Positions 9,032-17,913 of a stretch of DNA of 64,000 nt are shown in pieces. The notes beneath the pieces are model-generated. The model was not told where the DNA came from and searched no databases. It was given only the letters and a program-made list of their open reading frames with translations. The translations under genes were made by a program, and so were the position numbers. How positions within the stretch are numbered: the stretch's first letter is position 1; every line of letters starts with the position of its first letter. Source of the DNA: an uncultured Bacteroidales bacterium (lineage in GTDB: Bacteria; Bacteroidota; Bacteroidia; Bacteroidales; UBA932); NCBI GenBank assembly GCA_947168525.1, contig CAMVMG010000002.1, positions 124,001-188,000 of the forward strand. The letters run 5' to 3'.

Positions 9032-9035
9032 GAAT

Positions 9036-10355
9036 ATGGCAAACAAAGCATATCAAAGAGTATATACCAAACTGGAGGGCATCACCAAAGCCACGGTATC
9101 CCTCCGTGCCAAGGGCGTTTCCAACGATGAGCTTGCCGTCGTGGGCGGAAAGCTCGCCCAGGTAGTGCGTACCAAAGGAGACCTGGTAACACTCCAGATC
9201 TTCTCCGGAACGGAAGGCATCCCCACCAACGCTGAGGTCACCTTCCTCGGAGAGCCCCCTACCCTTAAAGTATCGGACCAGCTGTCCGGCCGTTTCTTCG
9301 ACGCCTACGGCCATCCCATCGACGGAGGTCCGGAAATCGACGGAGAGGTCCGTCAGATTGGCGGTCCTTCCGTAAACCCGTACAAGCGCCGCCAGCCTTC
9401 CCAGCTCATCCCCACCGGTATCGCCGGCATCGACCTCAACAACACCCTGGTGTCCGGGCAGAAGATTCCCTTCTTCGCAGACCCCGACCAGCCGTACAAC
9501 CAGGTCATGGCAGATGTAGCCCTGCGGGCCGACGTAGACAAGATCATCCTCGGCGGCATGGGCCTTTCCAACGACGACTACCTGTTCTTCCGCAACAGCT
9601 TCGAAGCCGCCGGCGCCCTGGACAAGATCATCTGCTTCATCAATACTACGGAGAACCCGCCGGTAGAGCGCCTTCTGGTTCCAGACATGGCCCTCACCGC
9701 GGCCGAATACTTCGCCGTGGACAAGAACGAGAAAGTGCTGGTGCTTCTGACAGACATGACCCTGTACGCCGACGCCCTGTCCATCGTGAGCAACCGCATG
9801 GACCAAATCCCCTCCAAGGACTCCATGCCCGGATCGCTCTACAGCGACCTGGCCAAGATCTACGAGAAAGCCGTACAGCTTCCCACGGAAGGCTCCATCA
9901 CAATCATCGCCGTCACCACCCTGAACGATGGCGACATTACCCACGCCATCCCTGACAACACCGGATACATCACCGAAGGCCAGCTCTTCCTTCGCGCCGA
10001 CAGCGACACCGGCAAGGTCATCATCGACCCGTTCCGTTCCCTGTCCCGTCTGAAGCAATTGGTCCAGAATAAGAAAACCCGCGAAGACCATTCCCAGGTA
10101 ATGAACGCTTCCGTGCGCCTGTACGCAGATGCACAAAACGCCAAGACCAAACTGGAAAACGGTTTCGACCTGTCAGACTATGACCACCGCTGCCTGGCCT
10201 ACGCCAAGGATTATGCCACGCAGCTGCTGGCCATTGACGTCAACATTTCCATCACCGAGATGCTGGATACAGCCTGGAAGCTCTTCGCCAAGTACTTCTC
10301 CCCCGCCGAAACCGGTATCAAGCAGGCTCTTATTGACAAATACTGGAAAGCATAA
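9036..10355 (+). CDS. atpB: V-type ATP synthase subunit B (non-catalytic)
   Basis: A 439-residue homologue of subunit A without a Walker A loop: the corresponding region reads VSGQKIPFFADPDQPYN. TDMTLYADALSIVSNRMDQIPSKDSMPGSLYSDLAKIYEKA is the family's conserved core, with the S-NR-DQIP segment matching other B subunits. It forms the hexameric head with subunit A and binds nucleotide without hydrolysing it. It lies between A and D, with 3 bases to D. Confidence 0.96.
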   Translation: MANKAYQRVYTKLEGITKATVSLRAKGVSNDELAVVGGKLAQVVRTKGDLVTLQIFSGTEGIPTNAEVTFLGEPPTLKVSDQLSGRFFDAYGHPIDGGPEIDGEVRQIGGPSVNPYKRRQPSQLIPTGIAGIDLNNTLVSGQKIPFFADPDQPYNQVMADVALRADVDKIILGGMGLSNDDYLFFRNSFEAAGALDKIICFINTTENPPVERLLVPDMALTAAEYFAVDKNEKVLVLLTDMTLYADALSIVSNRMDQIPSKDSMPGSLYSDLAKIYEKAVQLPTEGSITIIAVTTLNDGDITHAIPDNTGYITEGQLFLRADSDTGKVIIDPFRSLSRLKQLVQNKKTREDHSQVMNASVRLYADAQNAKTKLENGFDLSDYDHRCLAYAKDYATQLLAIDVNISITEMLDTAWKLFAKYFSPAETGIKQALIDKYWKA

Positions 10356-10358
10356 GAC

Positions 10359-10967
10359 ATGGCCATCAAATTCCAATACAATAAAACTTCGCTGACGGAA
10401 CTGGGCAAGCAGCTCAAGGTGCGGCAGCGGGCGCTTCCTACTCTTCAGAATAAGGAAAGCGCCCTGCGCCTGGAGGTCCGCAAGGCCAAGGCCGACAGCG
10501 ACCGTCTTATTGAAGAGTTGGAAGAAGCCCTCAAGCGTTACGACTATCTCTCGGCCCTGTGGAACGAGTTCCAGCCCGGCCTCATCGAGATTACGGATGT
10601 AGACCTGTATACCAAGAAGGTAGCCGGCGTAAAAACCCCTGCCCTGGGAGAAATCCACTACCGCATACTCCCCTTCAACGCTTTTGTCAAACCCGCCTGG
10701 TATGCAGACGGTGTTAGCATCCTCAAGCAGTTGAGCCGCCTGGGTATCGAGTCGGAGGTGTACAAGGAGAAAGCCCGCATCCTGGATTACAATCGCAAGA
10801 AAACCACCCAGAAAGTAAACCTGTACGAAAAAGTGCAGATTCCCGGTTACCAGGAAGCCATCCGCAAGATCAAACGCTATATGGAAGACGAGGAAAATCT
10901 CTCCAAGGCTTCGTCCAAGATTGTTAAAAACCGCCACGCAGAGGAAGAGGAGGCCTCCGAGCTATGA
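10359..10967 (+). CDS. atpD: V-type ATP synthase subunit D (central rotor)
   Basis: The 202-residue product is predicted almost wholly helical, with long N- and C-terminal helices (YNKTSLTELGKQLKVRQRALP at the start) that form the antiparallel coiled coil of the rotor shaft. The middle is a short globular segment. Its stop overlaps the start of subunit I by four bases (ATGA), implying translational coupling. No F subunit, the usual rotor partner, is present in the operon. Confidence 0.9.
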   Translation: MAIKFQYNKTSLTELGKQLKVRQRALPTLQNKESALRLEVRKAKADSDRLIEELEEALKRYDYLSALWNEFQPGLIEITDVDLYTKKVAGVKTPALGEIHYRILPFNAFVKPAWYADGVSILKQLSRLGIESEVYKEKARILDYNRKKTTQKVNLYEKVQIPGYQEAIRKIKRYMEDEENLSKASSKIVKNRHAEEEEASEL

Positions 10968-12760
10968 TCAATCCCATGACCAAATACTCCTTTGTCCTCC
11001 TGAGCGGAGAACAGGAATCCCTGCTGGAAAACCTGCAGGAAATCGGCCTGGTAGACATCACCCGCAGCGTAAAGCCCGTTGACGACACGTCCCATCAGCT
11101 GTCGGCCGACATCGATTTGGTGGACGGTTTTATCCACGCCCTGAACAAGATTGAGCTTCCTGAAGGAACCGAGCCCGAGCACTACGAAAAAGAGAAGGAT
11201 TTGGTCCGCCTGGCCGGTGGTACGCTCATGATGTTCTCGGAAGCGGTGGAAGAAGTGAGGAAACTGGAAAAAGAGGCATCGGACCTGAAAATCTGGGGCA
11301 ACTTTGACATAGACCTGGTGAATAAACTGGCCCAGGCGGGCGTTCCCCTGCATTTTCACAAACTGGCCCCGAAATCCTTCCAGAAGGAATGGGCCGGAGA
11401 AACAGCCCTGGACGTCATCAACCGCGAAAAAGACGCCGTCTATTTTGTAGTCGCCGGAGAAGACAACCTGCCCGGCGAGATTCCCGTTCCGGAAGGCTCG
11501 TTCCAAGACATAGAGAAACAGCTGGAAGAGAAACGGATTCACTTGCATATGCTGGAAAGGGAAGTCGCCGCTCTCAAGCAGCGCATTCCGGAACTGGAGA
11601 ACATCCGCAGTACAGAATTTGCCAAGCTGGACCGCTATCTGGCCGGGGTAACGGCTGTTCCTGCCGCAGAAAACACCATCGTTACGCTGGTGGGCTATGC
11701 GCCCAAGGACAACGAGACCGCTATTGTGGAAAAACTAGACCGGATGGATGTTCTGTACCTGAAAGACAGCGCCTCTGCACAGGACAATCCGCCCATCCAG
11801 TTCAAGAACAACAAGTTTGTCCGCCAGTTCGAAGTCCTCACGGACATGTACGGCCGGCCGGCCTACAACGGATTCGACCCCACTCCGTTCATCTCCATCT
11901 TCTTCCTGCTGTTCTTTGCGCTGTGCATGGGAGATGCAGGATACGGGCTGGTGCTCATCCTCATCGGCCTGGCCCTCAAGAAGGTAAACAGCTTCAAGGA
12001 CATGGCGCCGCTGGTCATGATCCTGGGCGCAGGAACTGTCGTGGTCGGGTTCTTCCTGCACACGTTCTTCTCTATCGATATCGCCCAGTGGAAGATTTTC
12101 GAGCCCATCAAGGGCATCTTCCTCCCTGACCAGATTGCCGGATATGCCGGCGGCATGGTCCTGGCCATCGTAGTAGGTATCGTCCACCTGTGCCTGGCCA
12201 TGCTGGTAAAAGCCATCCAGGAAGTGAAAGTCAAGGGCTTCGCTCACTCGCTGGGCACCCTGGGCTGGACCCTCCTGATTGTCGGCGGAGTCGTCGTGGG
12301 GGCGCTTTCCCTGGTGGGCGTGCTTAACGCAACGGCCACCAAGTGGATCGTCATTGCCATCGGCGTGGTTTCCGCCATCGGCATTTTCCCGCTCAACAAC
12401 CTGGAACGCAACAAGTTCGCTAACGTGGGCCTGGGCCTGTGGGACACCTACAACACGGCCACCGGCCTGCTGGGCGATGTCCTCAGTTACCTCCGTCTGT
12501 ATGCCCTGGGCCTTGCCGGCAGCATGCTGGGCATGGCGTTCAACGACATGGGCAAGATGGTCCTCGGAGACGGCTCCATCGCCCTTCTCTGGATTCCATT
12601 CATTCTGCTAGTGCTTGTGGGGCATACGCTGAATATCGCCATGTGCGCCCTGGGTGCCTTCGTGCATCCCCTGCGACTCAACTTCCTGGAGTTCTTCAAG
12701 AATTCCGGATACGAGGCCGCCGGCCGCAACTATAACCCGCTAAAGAAACAAACAAAATAA
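10964..12760 (+). CDS. atpI: V-type ATP synthase subunit I (membrane stator, a-subunit)
   Basis: A 598-residue V-type a-subunit. Residues 1 to about 300 are a soluble, coiled-coil-rich cytoplasmic domain with ends near GYAPKDN. The C-terminal half has about seven to eight membrane helices, starting with NGFDPTPFISIFFLLFFALCMGDAGYG. The essential ion-channel arginine lies in the segment DVLSYLRLYALGLAGSMLG. A second in-frame ATG at 10976 (MTKYSFVLL) is a possible alternative start. It forms the ion half-channels against the K ring. Inner membrane. Confidence 0.95.
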   Translation: MINPMTKYSFVLLSGEQESLLENLQEIGLVDITRSVKPVDDTSHQLSADIDLVDGFIHALNKIELPEGTEPEHYEKEKDLVRLAGGTLMMFSEAVEEVRKLEKEASDLKIWGNFDIDLVNKLAQAGVPLHFHKLAPKSFQKEWAGETALDVINREKDAVYFVVAGEDNLPGEIPVPEGSFQDIEKQLEEKRIHLHMLEREVAALKQRIPELENIRSTEFAKLDRYLAGVTAVPAAENTIVTLVGYAPKDNETAIVEKLDRMDVLYLKDSASAQDNPPIQFKNNKFVRQFEVLTDMYGRPAYNGFDPTPFISIFFLLFFALCMGDAGYGLVLILIGLALKKVNSFKDMAPLVMILGAGTVVVGFFLHTFFSIDIAQWKIFEPIKGIFLPDQIAGYAGGMVLAIVVGIVHLCLAMLVKAIQEVKVKGFAHSLGTLGWTLLIVGGVVVGALSLVGVLNATATKWIVIAIGVVSAIGIFPLNNLERNKFANVGLGLWDTYNTATGLLGDVLSYLRLYALGLAGSMLGMAFNDMGKMVLGDGSIALLWIPFILLVLVGHTLNIAMCALGAFVHPLRLNFLEFFKNSGYEAAGRNYNPLKKQTK

Positions 12761-13201
<441 letters not shown>

Positions 13202-13215
13202 GCACCCCATTCCAG

Positions 13216-13258
13216 AAAACAGACCGCCCTACGACATAAGGCCGGTCTGTTTTTTTTT
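13216..13258 (+). terminator. Intrinsic terminator of the V-ATPase operon
   Basis: AAAACAGACCG (13216-13226) pairs with CGGTCTGTTTT (13243-13253), and the right arm runs into ten or more T residues. The T-run also supplies the -33 box of the next promoter. Confidence 0.9.
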
Positions 13259-13286
13259 GTATAGACAAGATTTCTTTTTAGATTTG
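13256..13286 (+). promoter_or_regulatory. Bacteroidota promoter of the histidine phosphatase gene
   Basis: TTTG (13256-13259), 19 bases, then TAGATTTG (13279-13286) is a full match to the consensus. Transcription would start near 13293, 19 bases before the ATG. Confidence 0.75.
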
Positions 13287-13311
13287 AAAGACAAAACAAC
13301 CATCTCCTGAC

Positions 13312-14610
13312 ATGAAAAAAATCCTTGCCGTTCTCTTTTCTGCCTGCCTGGCTGTACTGGCCGCCGCCCAGCAGCAAAGCCCCGAAATGGTGAAATTCCT
13401 CAAGGAATTCCCCCAGCGGGCCGGTTTCAACACCCATTCCTACGAGTTTCTGCCCGTCAAGGATACCAAGGCGCCCAAAGGATACAAAGCTTTCTATATC
13501 GAGCACTACGGCCGCCACGGTTCGCGCTCTGAATGGGGCGGTGCCACCTATGCGATGGTAAGGGATGCCCTCCAAAGCGCCAAAGACGCCGGTGTGGAGC
13601 TTACCTCCGCCGGAGATTCCCTGCTGCGGGAAGCCGCCTATATCTTCGACCGTTACGACGGGATGGACGGACGCCTTACCCCCCGCGGCGTACGCGAGCA
13701 CCAGCAGTTGGCCACCCGCATGTACAACCGCTTCCCGGAGGTGTTCAAGAAGGGCAGTAAGAAAATCCGGGCTGTTTCCAGCACCACGCCCCGGGTCATC
13801 GTTTCCATGAACGGATTCACTGCCCAGCTCAGGGCCATCCAGCCAGACCTGGATATAGACCTGGATACCGGTGAGAAATTCATGGCCTACATTTCCCGCG
13901 CCGAGAACGACACCATCATCGCCCGCACCAACAAGGCCTTGGCAGACCGGTCAGGCGGCATGCGCCGGAGTCTTCCAGACAGCGTAACCGTATTCAAGAA
14001 CCTGTTCAAGAATCCGGAAGAAGGCAAAAAATTCGTTCGCAATACGTTCTTCTTCCAGTACTCCATCTACGCCACAGCACGCGTGGCAGAAGCCTTTGAC
14101 ATCAACGACAACCTGTTCCGCTACCTGCCCTTCGACGTGATGTACCAGCTGCACGAGTCTACCTTCCTGAATGCCTATCTGAACCAGTGCAACTCGGAGC
14201 TCAACGGTCATCTGCGCATGCCCCGTTCCAAAGAACTGGTGGACATCCTTATTGCCCAGGCCGACAAAGTGATCTCCGGAGAAAGCGACCGGGCAGCAGA
14301 CCTCACCTTCGGCCACGACTGGCCTTATCTGGGTCTGTGCTCCTATCTGGGACTGGAAGGCATCGGCGACCGTCTGTCCATCGATGACGCCGCCGCCCAC
14401 TGGATGGCCTCCTGGAACTGCCCCTTCGCGGCCAACCTGCAGATGATCTTCTACAGGAGCAAGAAGGCGTCCGACCCTGTACTGGTGAAATTCCTGGTAA
14501 ATGAACGGGAAACCCCGCTGAAATTCGTCGAGCCGTATCAGGGCCCGTATTACAAGTGGGAAGACGTGAAGGCTTTCTGCGCCACCCGTCTGGAGCATCT
14601 AGACCGTTAA
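13312..14610 (+). CDS. Secreted clade-2 histidine acid phosphatase (phytase/MINPP-like)
   Basis: A 432-residue exported enzyme with signal peptide MKKILAVLFSACLAVLAAAQ. The catalytic motif RHGSRS is at residues 68-73, with H69 as the nucleophile. The proton donor motif is GHDW at 334-337, the HD form found in many clade-2 members; MINPP-type enzymes have HAE. It probably removes phosphate from an organic ester in the periplasm, and substrate identity is open. It has its own promoter directly after the ATPase terminator. Its stop TAA shares TTAA with the stop of the convergent yggS, so the two 3' ends overlap by four bases. Confidence 0.88.
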   Translation: MKKILAVLFSACLAVLAAAQQQSPEMVKFLKEFPQRAGFNTHSYEFLPVKDTKAPKGYKAFYIEHYGRHGSRSEWGGATYAMVRDALQSAKDAGVELTSAGDSLLREAAYIFDRYDGMDGRLTPRGVREHQQLATRMYNRFPEVFKKGSKKIRAVSSTTPRVIVSMNGFTAQLRAIQPDLDIDLDTGEKFMAYISRAENDTIIARTNKALADRSGGMRRSLPDSVTVFKNLFKNPEEGKKFVRNTFFFQYSIYATARVAEAFDINDNLFRYLPFDVMYQLHESTFLNAYLNQCNSELNGHLRMPRSKELVDILIAQADKVISGESDRAADLTFGHDWPYLGLCSYLGLEGIGDRLSIDDAAAHWMASWNCPFAANLQMIFYRSKKASDPVLVKFLVNERETPLKFVEPYQGPYYKWEDVKAFCATRLEHLDR

Positions 14611-15254
14611 TACTCCCGGGGTCCGAAAATATCCGTGCCCACACGCACCATGGTGGCCCCGTGCTTGACAGCAAGGGGCCAATCATTTGACATGCCGATA
14701 GAAAGCTGGTCAAAATCCGGCAGTCCCATCGACTGGATCCGCAGGAACAGGGCATGAATCCGGGCAAAATCCGCCTCTACGACGGATAGGTCATCTGTGT
14801 TTGTCGCCATGCCCATCAGTCCCCTTATCCGCACCCCATGCACCTCTGTCTGGCAAATGATGGACAGGATTTCGTTTTCGGTGAAGCCGTGCTTGGTTTC
14901 TTCGGCCCCCAGGTGGAGCTCCAGCAGGATATCCACCACCCGGCCATTCTCTAGACACCAGCGGTTTACGGCCTCCAAAAGGTGGATGGAATCCACCGAC
15001 TGCACCATGCACACATACGGCAACACCAACTTGATCTTGTTGGTCTGCAGATGGCCGATAAAGTGCCATTGCACATCAGAAGGCATCAGAGGCACCTTGG
15101 CTGCCAGTTCCTGGGGACGGTTTTCCCCAAAAATGCGTTGTCCGGCCTGATATGCCTCCATCAGGCGCTCTACCGGATGGAATTTGGAAACGGCCACCAG
15201 GGAAACCCCGGAGGGCAACGCGTCGCGAATTGCTTTCAGAGAGGCCGCTATCAT
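14607..15254 (-). CDS. yggS: YggS family PLP homeostasis protein
   Basis: The 215-residue product binds PLP on a single-domain alanine-racemase-like barrel. The PLP lysine is in VAVSKFHP, followed by the family motif GQRIFGENRPQEL, then HFIGHLQTNK, and near the C-terminus SIGMSNDWPLAVKHGATMVRVGTDIFG. ATG 15254 is the start; upstream codons lie inside the PAP2 gene. The PAP2 stop and this start share one base (TGATG). It keeps free PLP and amino-acid pools balanced. Last gene of a four-gene operon. Cytoplasmic. Confidence 0.95.
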   Translation of the reverse strand: MIAASLKAIRDALPSGVSLVAVSKFHPVERLMEAYQAGQRIFGENRPQELAAKVPLMPSDVQWHFIGHLQTNKIKLVLPYVCMVQSVDSIHLLEAVNRWCLENGRVVDILLELHLGAEETKHGFTENEILSIICQTEVHGVRIRGLMGMATNTDDLSVVEADFARIHALFLRIQSMGLPDFDQLSIGMSNDWPLAVKHGATMVRVGTDIFGPREY

Positions 15255-16024
15255 CAGAATGTAAAAGCTAAAGACATACCATAGGACGACCCGTACGGCG
15301 TAGGAGCCACGTAAGGCAGGGCCGATGCCCGGACACCGGCGTCGGCTTTGGAATTCAGTTTGAACAGCTTCCGCTCCCAGGGCAGCATCCAATAGGCCGC
15401 ATTGGCCCCGAGAATGCCGATCGCAGCCCCCAGCATGAGGTCGGTGGACCAATGCCAGTTGTTGTAAATGCGCATTCCCGCCGTTATCAGAGCCGTAGAG
15501 TAAGCAGCCAGACCCCACCAGGGGCCGAATTCCAGCCTTACCAGCTCGGCGCCGAGAAAAGCCGTGACCGTATGCCCGGAAGGGAAAGACTTGTGGTCTG
15601 CATGATTGGGCCGCTCTACCCCGCAGAGCTCTTTCAGGGAGCCGGAGACAACGGCTGTAAGGAGGATCGAGGTGCCCAGGGTGAGCAGCTGCTCCTTGTA
15701 ATTGTGCTCGCCTGCGCCTGCAAGCAATCCTGCCACGTATCCCGCATAGGAGGCATACTGCAGGTAATTGTCAAAGGTAAGCGACTTTCCCCCGCTGACA
15801 CGCTGTCGCAACTCGGCCGCCCTGTCGCGGATGTTCTCGTTTACCTCGGTCCGGTACCAGGGGCTTATGGTACCGAGCGTCCCTGCAGCCGCAAGGCTTG
15901 CAGGGGCTATTAGTTTCTGCCACTTGAACCGTTCCGACGCCGTATAAACCGAATCCCTCCGCTGCGCCTGCACGGATGGGCAGAGGCATAGGAGGGATAG
16001 GATGGCTATCAGTAAACGCTTCAT
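15254..16024 (-). CDS. PAP2 family phosphatase, exported
   Basis: A 256-residue protein with signal peptide MKRLLIAILSLLCLCPSVQAQ. The three phosphatase motifs of the PAP2/acid phosphatase family are present: KELCGVERP, SFPSGHT and GMRIYNNWHWSTD (R, H and D). Two or three hydrophobic segments suggest membrane association. Substrates may be a lipid or undecaprenyl phosphate; the sequence does not decide. The ATG at 16024 shares its first base with the yidC stop (TAATG), which fixes the start. Confidence 0.88.
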   Translation of the reverse strand: MKRLLIAILSLLCLCPSVQAQRRDSVYTASERFKWQKLIAPASLAAAGTLGTISPWYRTEVNENIRDRAAELRQRVSGGKSLTFDNYLQYASYAGYVAGLLAGAGEHNYKEQLLTLGTSILLTAVVSGSLKELCGVERPNHADHKSFPSGHTVTAFLGAELVRLEFGPWWGLAAYSTALITAGMRIYNNWHWSTDLMLGAAIGILGANAAYWMLPWERKLFKLNSKADAGVRASALPYVAPTPYGSSYGMSLAFTF

Positions 16025-17907
16025 TACTTGCGACCTTTTTTCTGCTGCTGTTCCATTTGTCGCTGCATCTTCTGGGCTTCTTCCAGGCGCTGCTGCCACT
16101 TGGACTTGGGGGCAGGCTTATTCTCAGCAGCCTTCACCTTGGCCACAATCTCTTCCGGCTTCACGATCCACTTCTTGATGATCCAGGTTTCCACCATGGT
16201 AATCAGGTTGGAAAGCAGATAGTAGTAGCTGAGACCGGAAGAAAGGTTGTTACAGATGAAGAACATCATGATGGGCATCATGTACAGGCTCATGAAACGC
16301 ATCATCTTGGCATTGGGGTCGTCTCCGGTGCTCTGATTCTGCATGGTGACACGCGAGTAGAAGAACATGGAAACAGCCATCAGCAGGGCGAAGAGCGAAA
16401 TATGGTCCATGCCCAGGATGCTGGTGCCCCAATGGATGACATCGTCGTATGCGCTGAGGTCCTCCGCCCAAAGGAAAGGCTCCTGGCGCAGCTGGATAGA
16501 GGCCGGGAAGAAGCGGAACATCGCCCACAGGATAGGCATCTGGAGAAGCATCGGCAGGCAGCCGCCCATCATGTTCACGCCGGCCTTACGGTACAGCTCC
16601 ATGGTTTCCTGCTGCTTCTTCATCGCATCCTCCTGCTTGGGATACTTCGCATTGATTTTGTCGATGAAGGGCTTCAGGGCCTGCATCTTGGCACTGGACG
16701 AATAGCTCTTGTAGGCAAACGGAAGCACCACGATCTTGATGAAGATGGTCATCAGGAGGATGATGATGCCGTAATTGGAGATGAACTTGGAGAGCCAGTC
16801 GAACAGGGGGATAATCACATACTTGGTGAACACGCCGATGATCTTACCGCCCAGCGGAATCACTTTCTCGTAGGCATGGCCGTACGCCTTCAGGCCCTTG
16901 TAGTTGTTGGGGCCGAAGTAGAATTCGAAGGGAACCTGGATATTGGCGGAAGCAGTCTGGATGTCTGCGCGCATGAGGGCATTGCACTGCATGAGCGCAT
17001 GCTCCGGATTATCTTTTCCGGCGAACTTGAGGGCAAACTCTCCGTAGCTGAAGTTTCCGGGCGCACGCATGATGGCCGAGAAGAACTGCTGCTGGAAGGC
17101 GAACCATTCGATCTTGTTGTCGAAGCGCTTGCTGCCGTCACGACCGTTTCCGATATTGGCCGGCTTGTTGTCGTCCGGGAAATAATAGTTGAGGCGGGAG
17201 TACTGGGATTCGTTCTTGTAGCCTTTCTCCATACGGGGAATCTGAGCCTCGAAATCCACATCGATGGAATTGACGTTGCGGGGAATGAGGTCCTGCATTC
17301 CGACAAAGGAGACCAGTTCGTTCAGCGAATAGGAATCCTTGAGGAGGGTATAACGCTGCTCGATATAGCCGCCGCCCTGGAAAGGCAGGCGCATGACCAC
17401 GGTGGAATCCGAGGAGGCCTCTGCCACATACTGGAAATTGAACTTGCGGGTATCTACAGCCGTAGGAGCATAGATCACATAGCCCAGCTGGGACTTGCCT
17501 TCCGGGATGATGTAGAGATCTGTCTTGTCGTAGTTGTAGAAATCCTTCACCTGCACCGACCAGGGCTGGCCGCCCTTGGTGGTGAAGGTAATCTTCAGTT
17601 TCTCGTTTTCCAGGGTTACGAAGGAAGCCTCTGCGGTAACAGCTGCGTTGAGCAGGGAATCGGAGTACACCGCCTGTGCCGAGGGAGCCTCCACAAGCGG
17701 AGCGTTCTCCTGCGGGAGGGCTGCCTCCGGGTGCTCTGCCCGCCAGATGCTGTCCAGCTTATACTGCTCGTACGCCTCTGCGGCGGCGATGGAATCCAGA
17801 CGCGCCTGTTCCTGCTGCTGCCGGGCCACCTGACGGCTCTGGTACCCGAAGAAGCCGAACATAATCAGGGCAATCAGGACAAAGCCGATGATTGATTTCT
17901 TGTCCAT
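16024..17907 (-). CDS. yidC: Membrane protein insertase YidC
   Basis: A 627-residue insertase. It starts with an uncleaved membrane helix (MDKKSIIGFVLIALIMFGFF), then a large periplasmic beta domain (roughly 60-340), then the conserved five-helix core from about residue 355 to 560, including YRKAGVNMMGGCLPMLLQMPILWAMFRFF. The C-terminal tail is strongly basic and Gln-rich (QRLEEAQKMQRQMEQQ), as expected for ribosome contact. It helps Sec-dependent and Sec-independent proteins into the inner membrane. The gap to the upstream DUF349 gene is 6 bases. Unusual neighbours: PAP2 and yggS rather than rnpA. Confidence 0.97.
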   Translation of the reverse strand: MDKKSIIGFVLIALIMFGFFGYQSRQVARQQQEQARLDSIAAAEAYEQYKLDSIWRAEHPEAALPQENAPLVEAPSAQAVYSDSLLNAAVTAEASFVTLENEKLKITFTTKGGQPWSVQVKDFYNYDKTDLYIIPEGKSQLGYVIYAPTAVDTRKFNFQYVAEASSDSTVVMRLPFQGGGYIEQRYTLLKDSYSLNELVSFVGMQDLIPRNVNSIDVDFEAQIPRMEKGYKNESQYSRLNYYFPDDNKPANIGNGRDGSKRFDNKIEWFAFQQQFFSAIMRAPGNFSYGEFALKFAGKDNPEHALMQCNALMRADIQTASANIQVPFEFYFGPNNYKGLKAYGHAYEKVIPLGGKIIGVFTKYVIIPLFDWLSKFISNYGIIILLMTIFIKIVVLPFAYKSYSSSAKMQALKPFIDKINAKYPKQEDAMKKQQETMELYRKAGVNMMGGCLPMLLQMPILWAMFRFFPASIQLRQEPFLWAEDLSAYDDVIHWGTSILGMDHISLFALLMAVSMFFYSRVTMQNQSTGDDPNAKMMRFMSLYMMPIMMFFICNNLSSGLSYYYLLSNLITMVETWIIKKWIVKPEEIVAKVKAAENKPAPKSKWQQRLEEAQKMQRQMEQQQKKGRK

Positions 17908-17913
17908 AGTCGC

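Noticed and set aside
7148..9046. A 632-codon open frame opposite the V-ATPase A subunit
   Set aside because: The plus strand is an unambiguous catalytic A subunit with Walker A; the antisense frame has no recognisable domain.
15255..15518. An N-terminal extension of yggS
   Set aside because: It overlaps the PAP2 gene in another frame, and the family N-terminus begins at ATG 15254.
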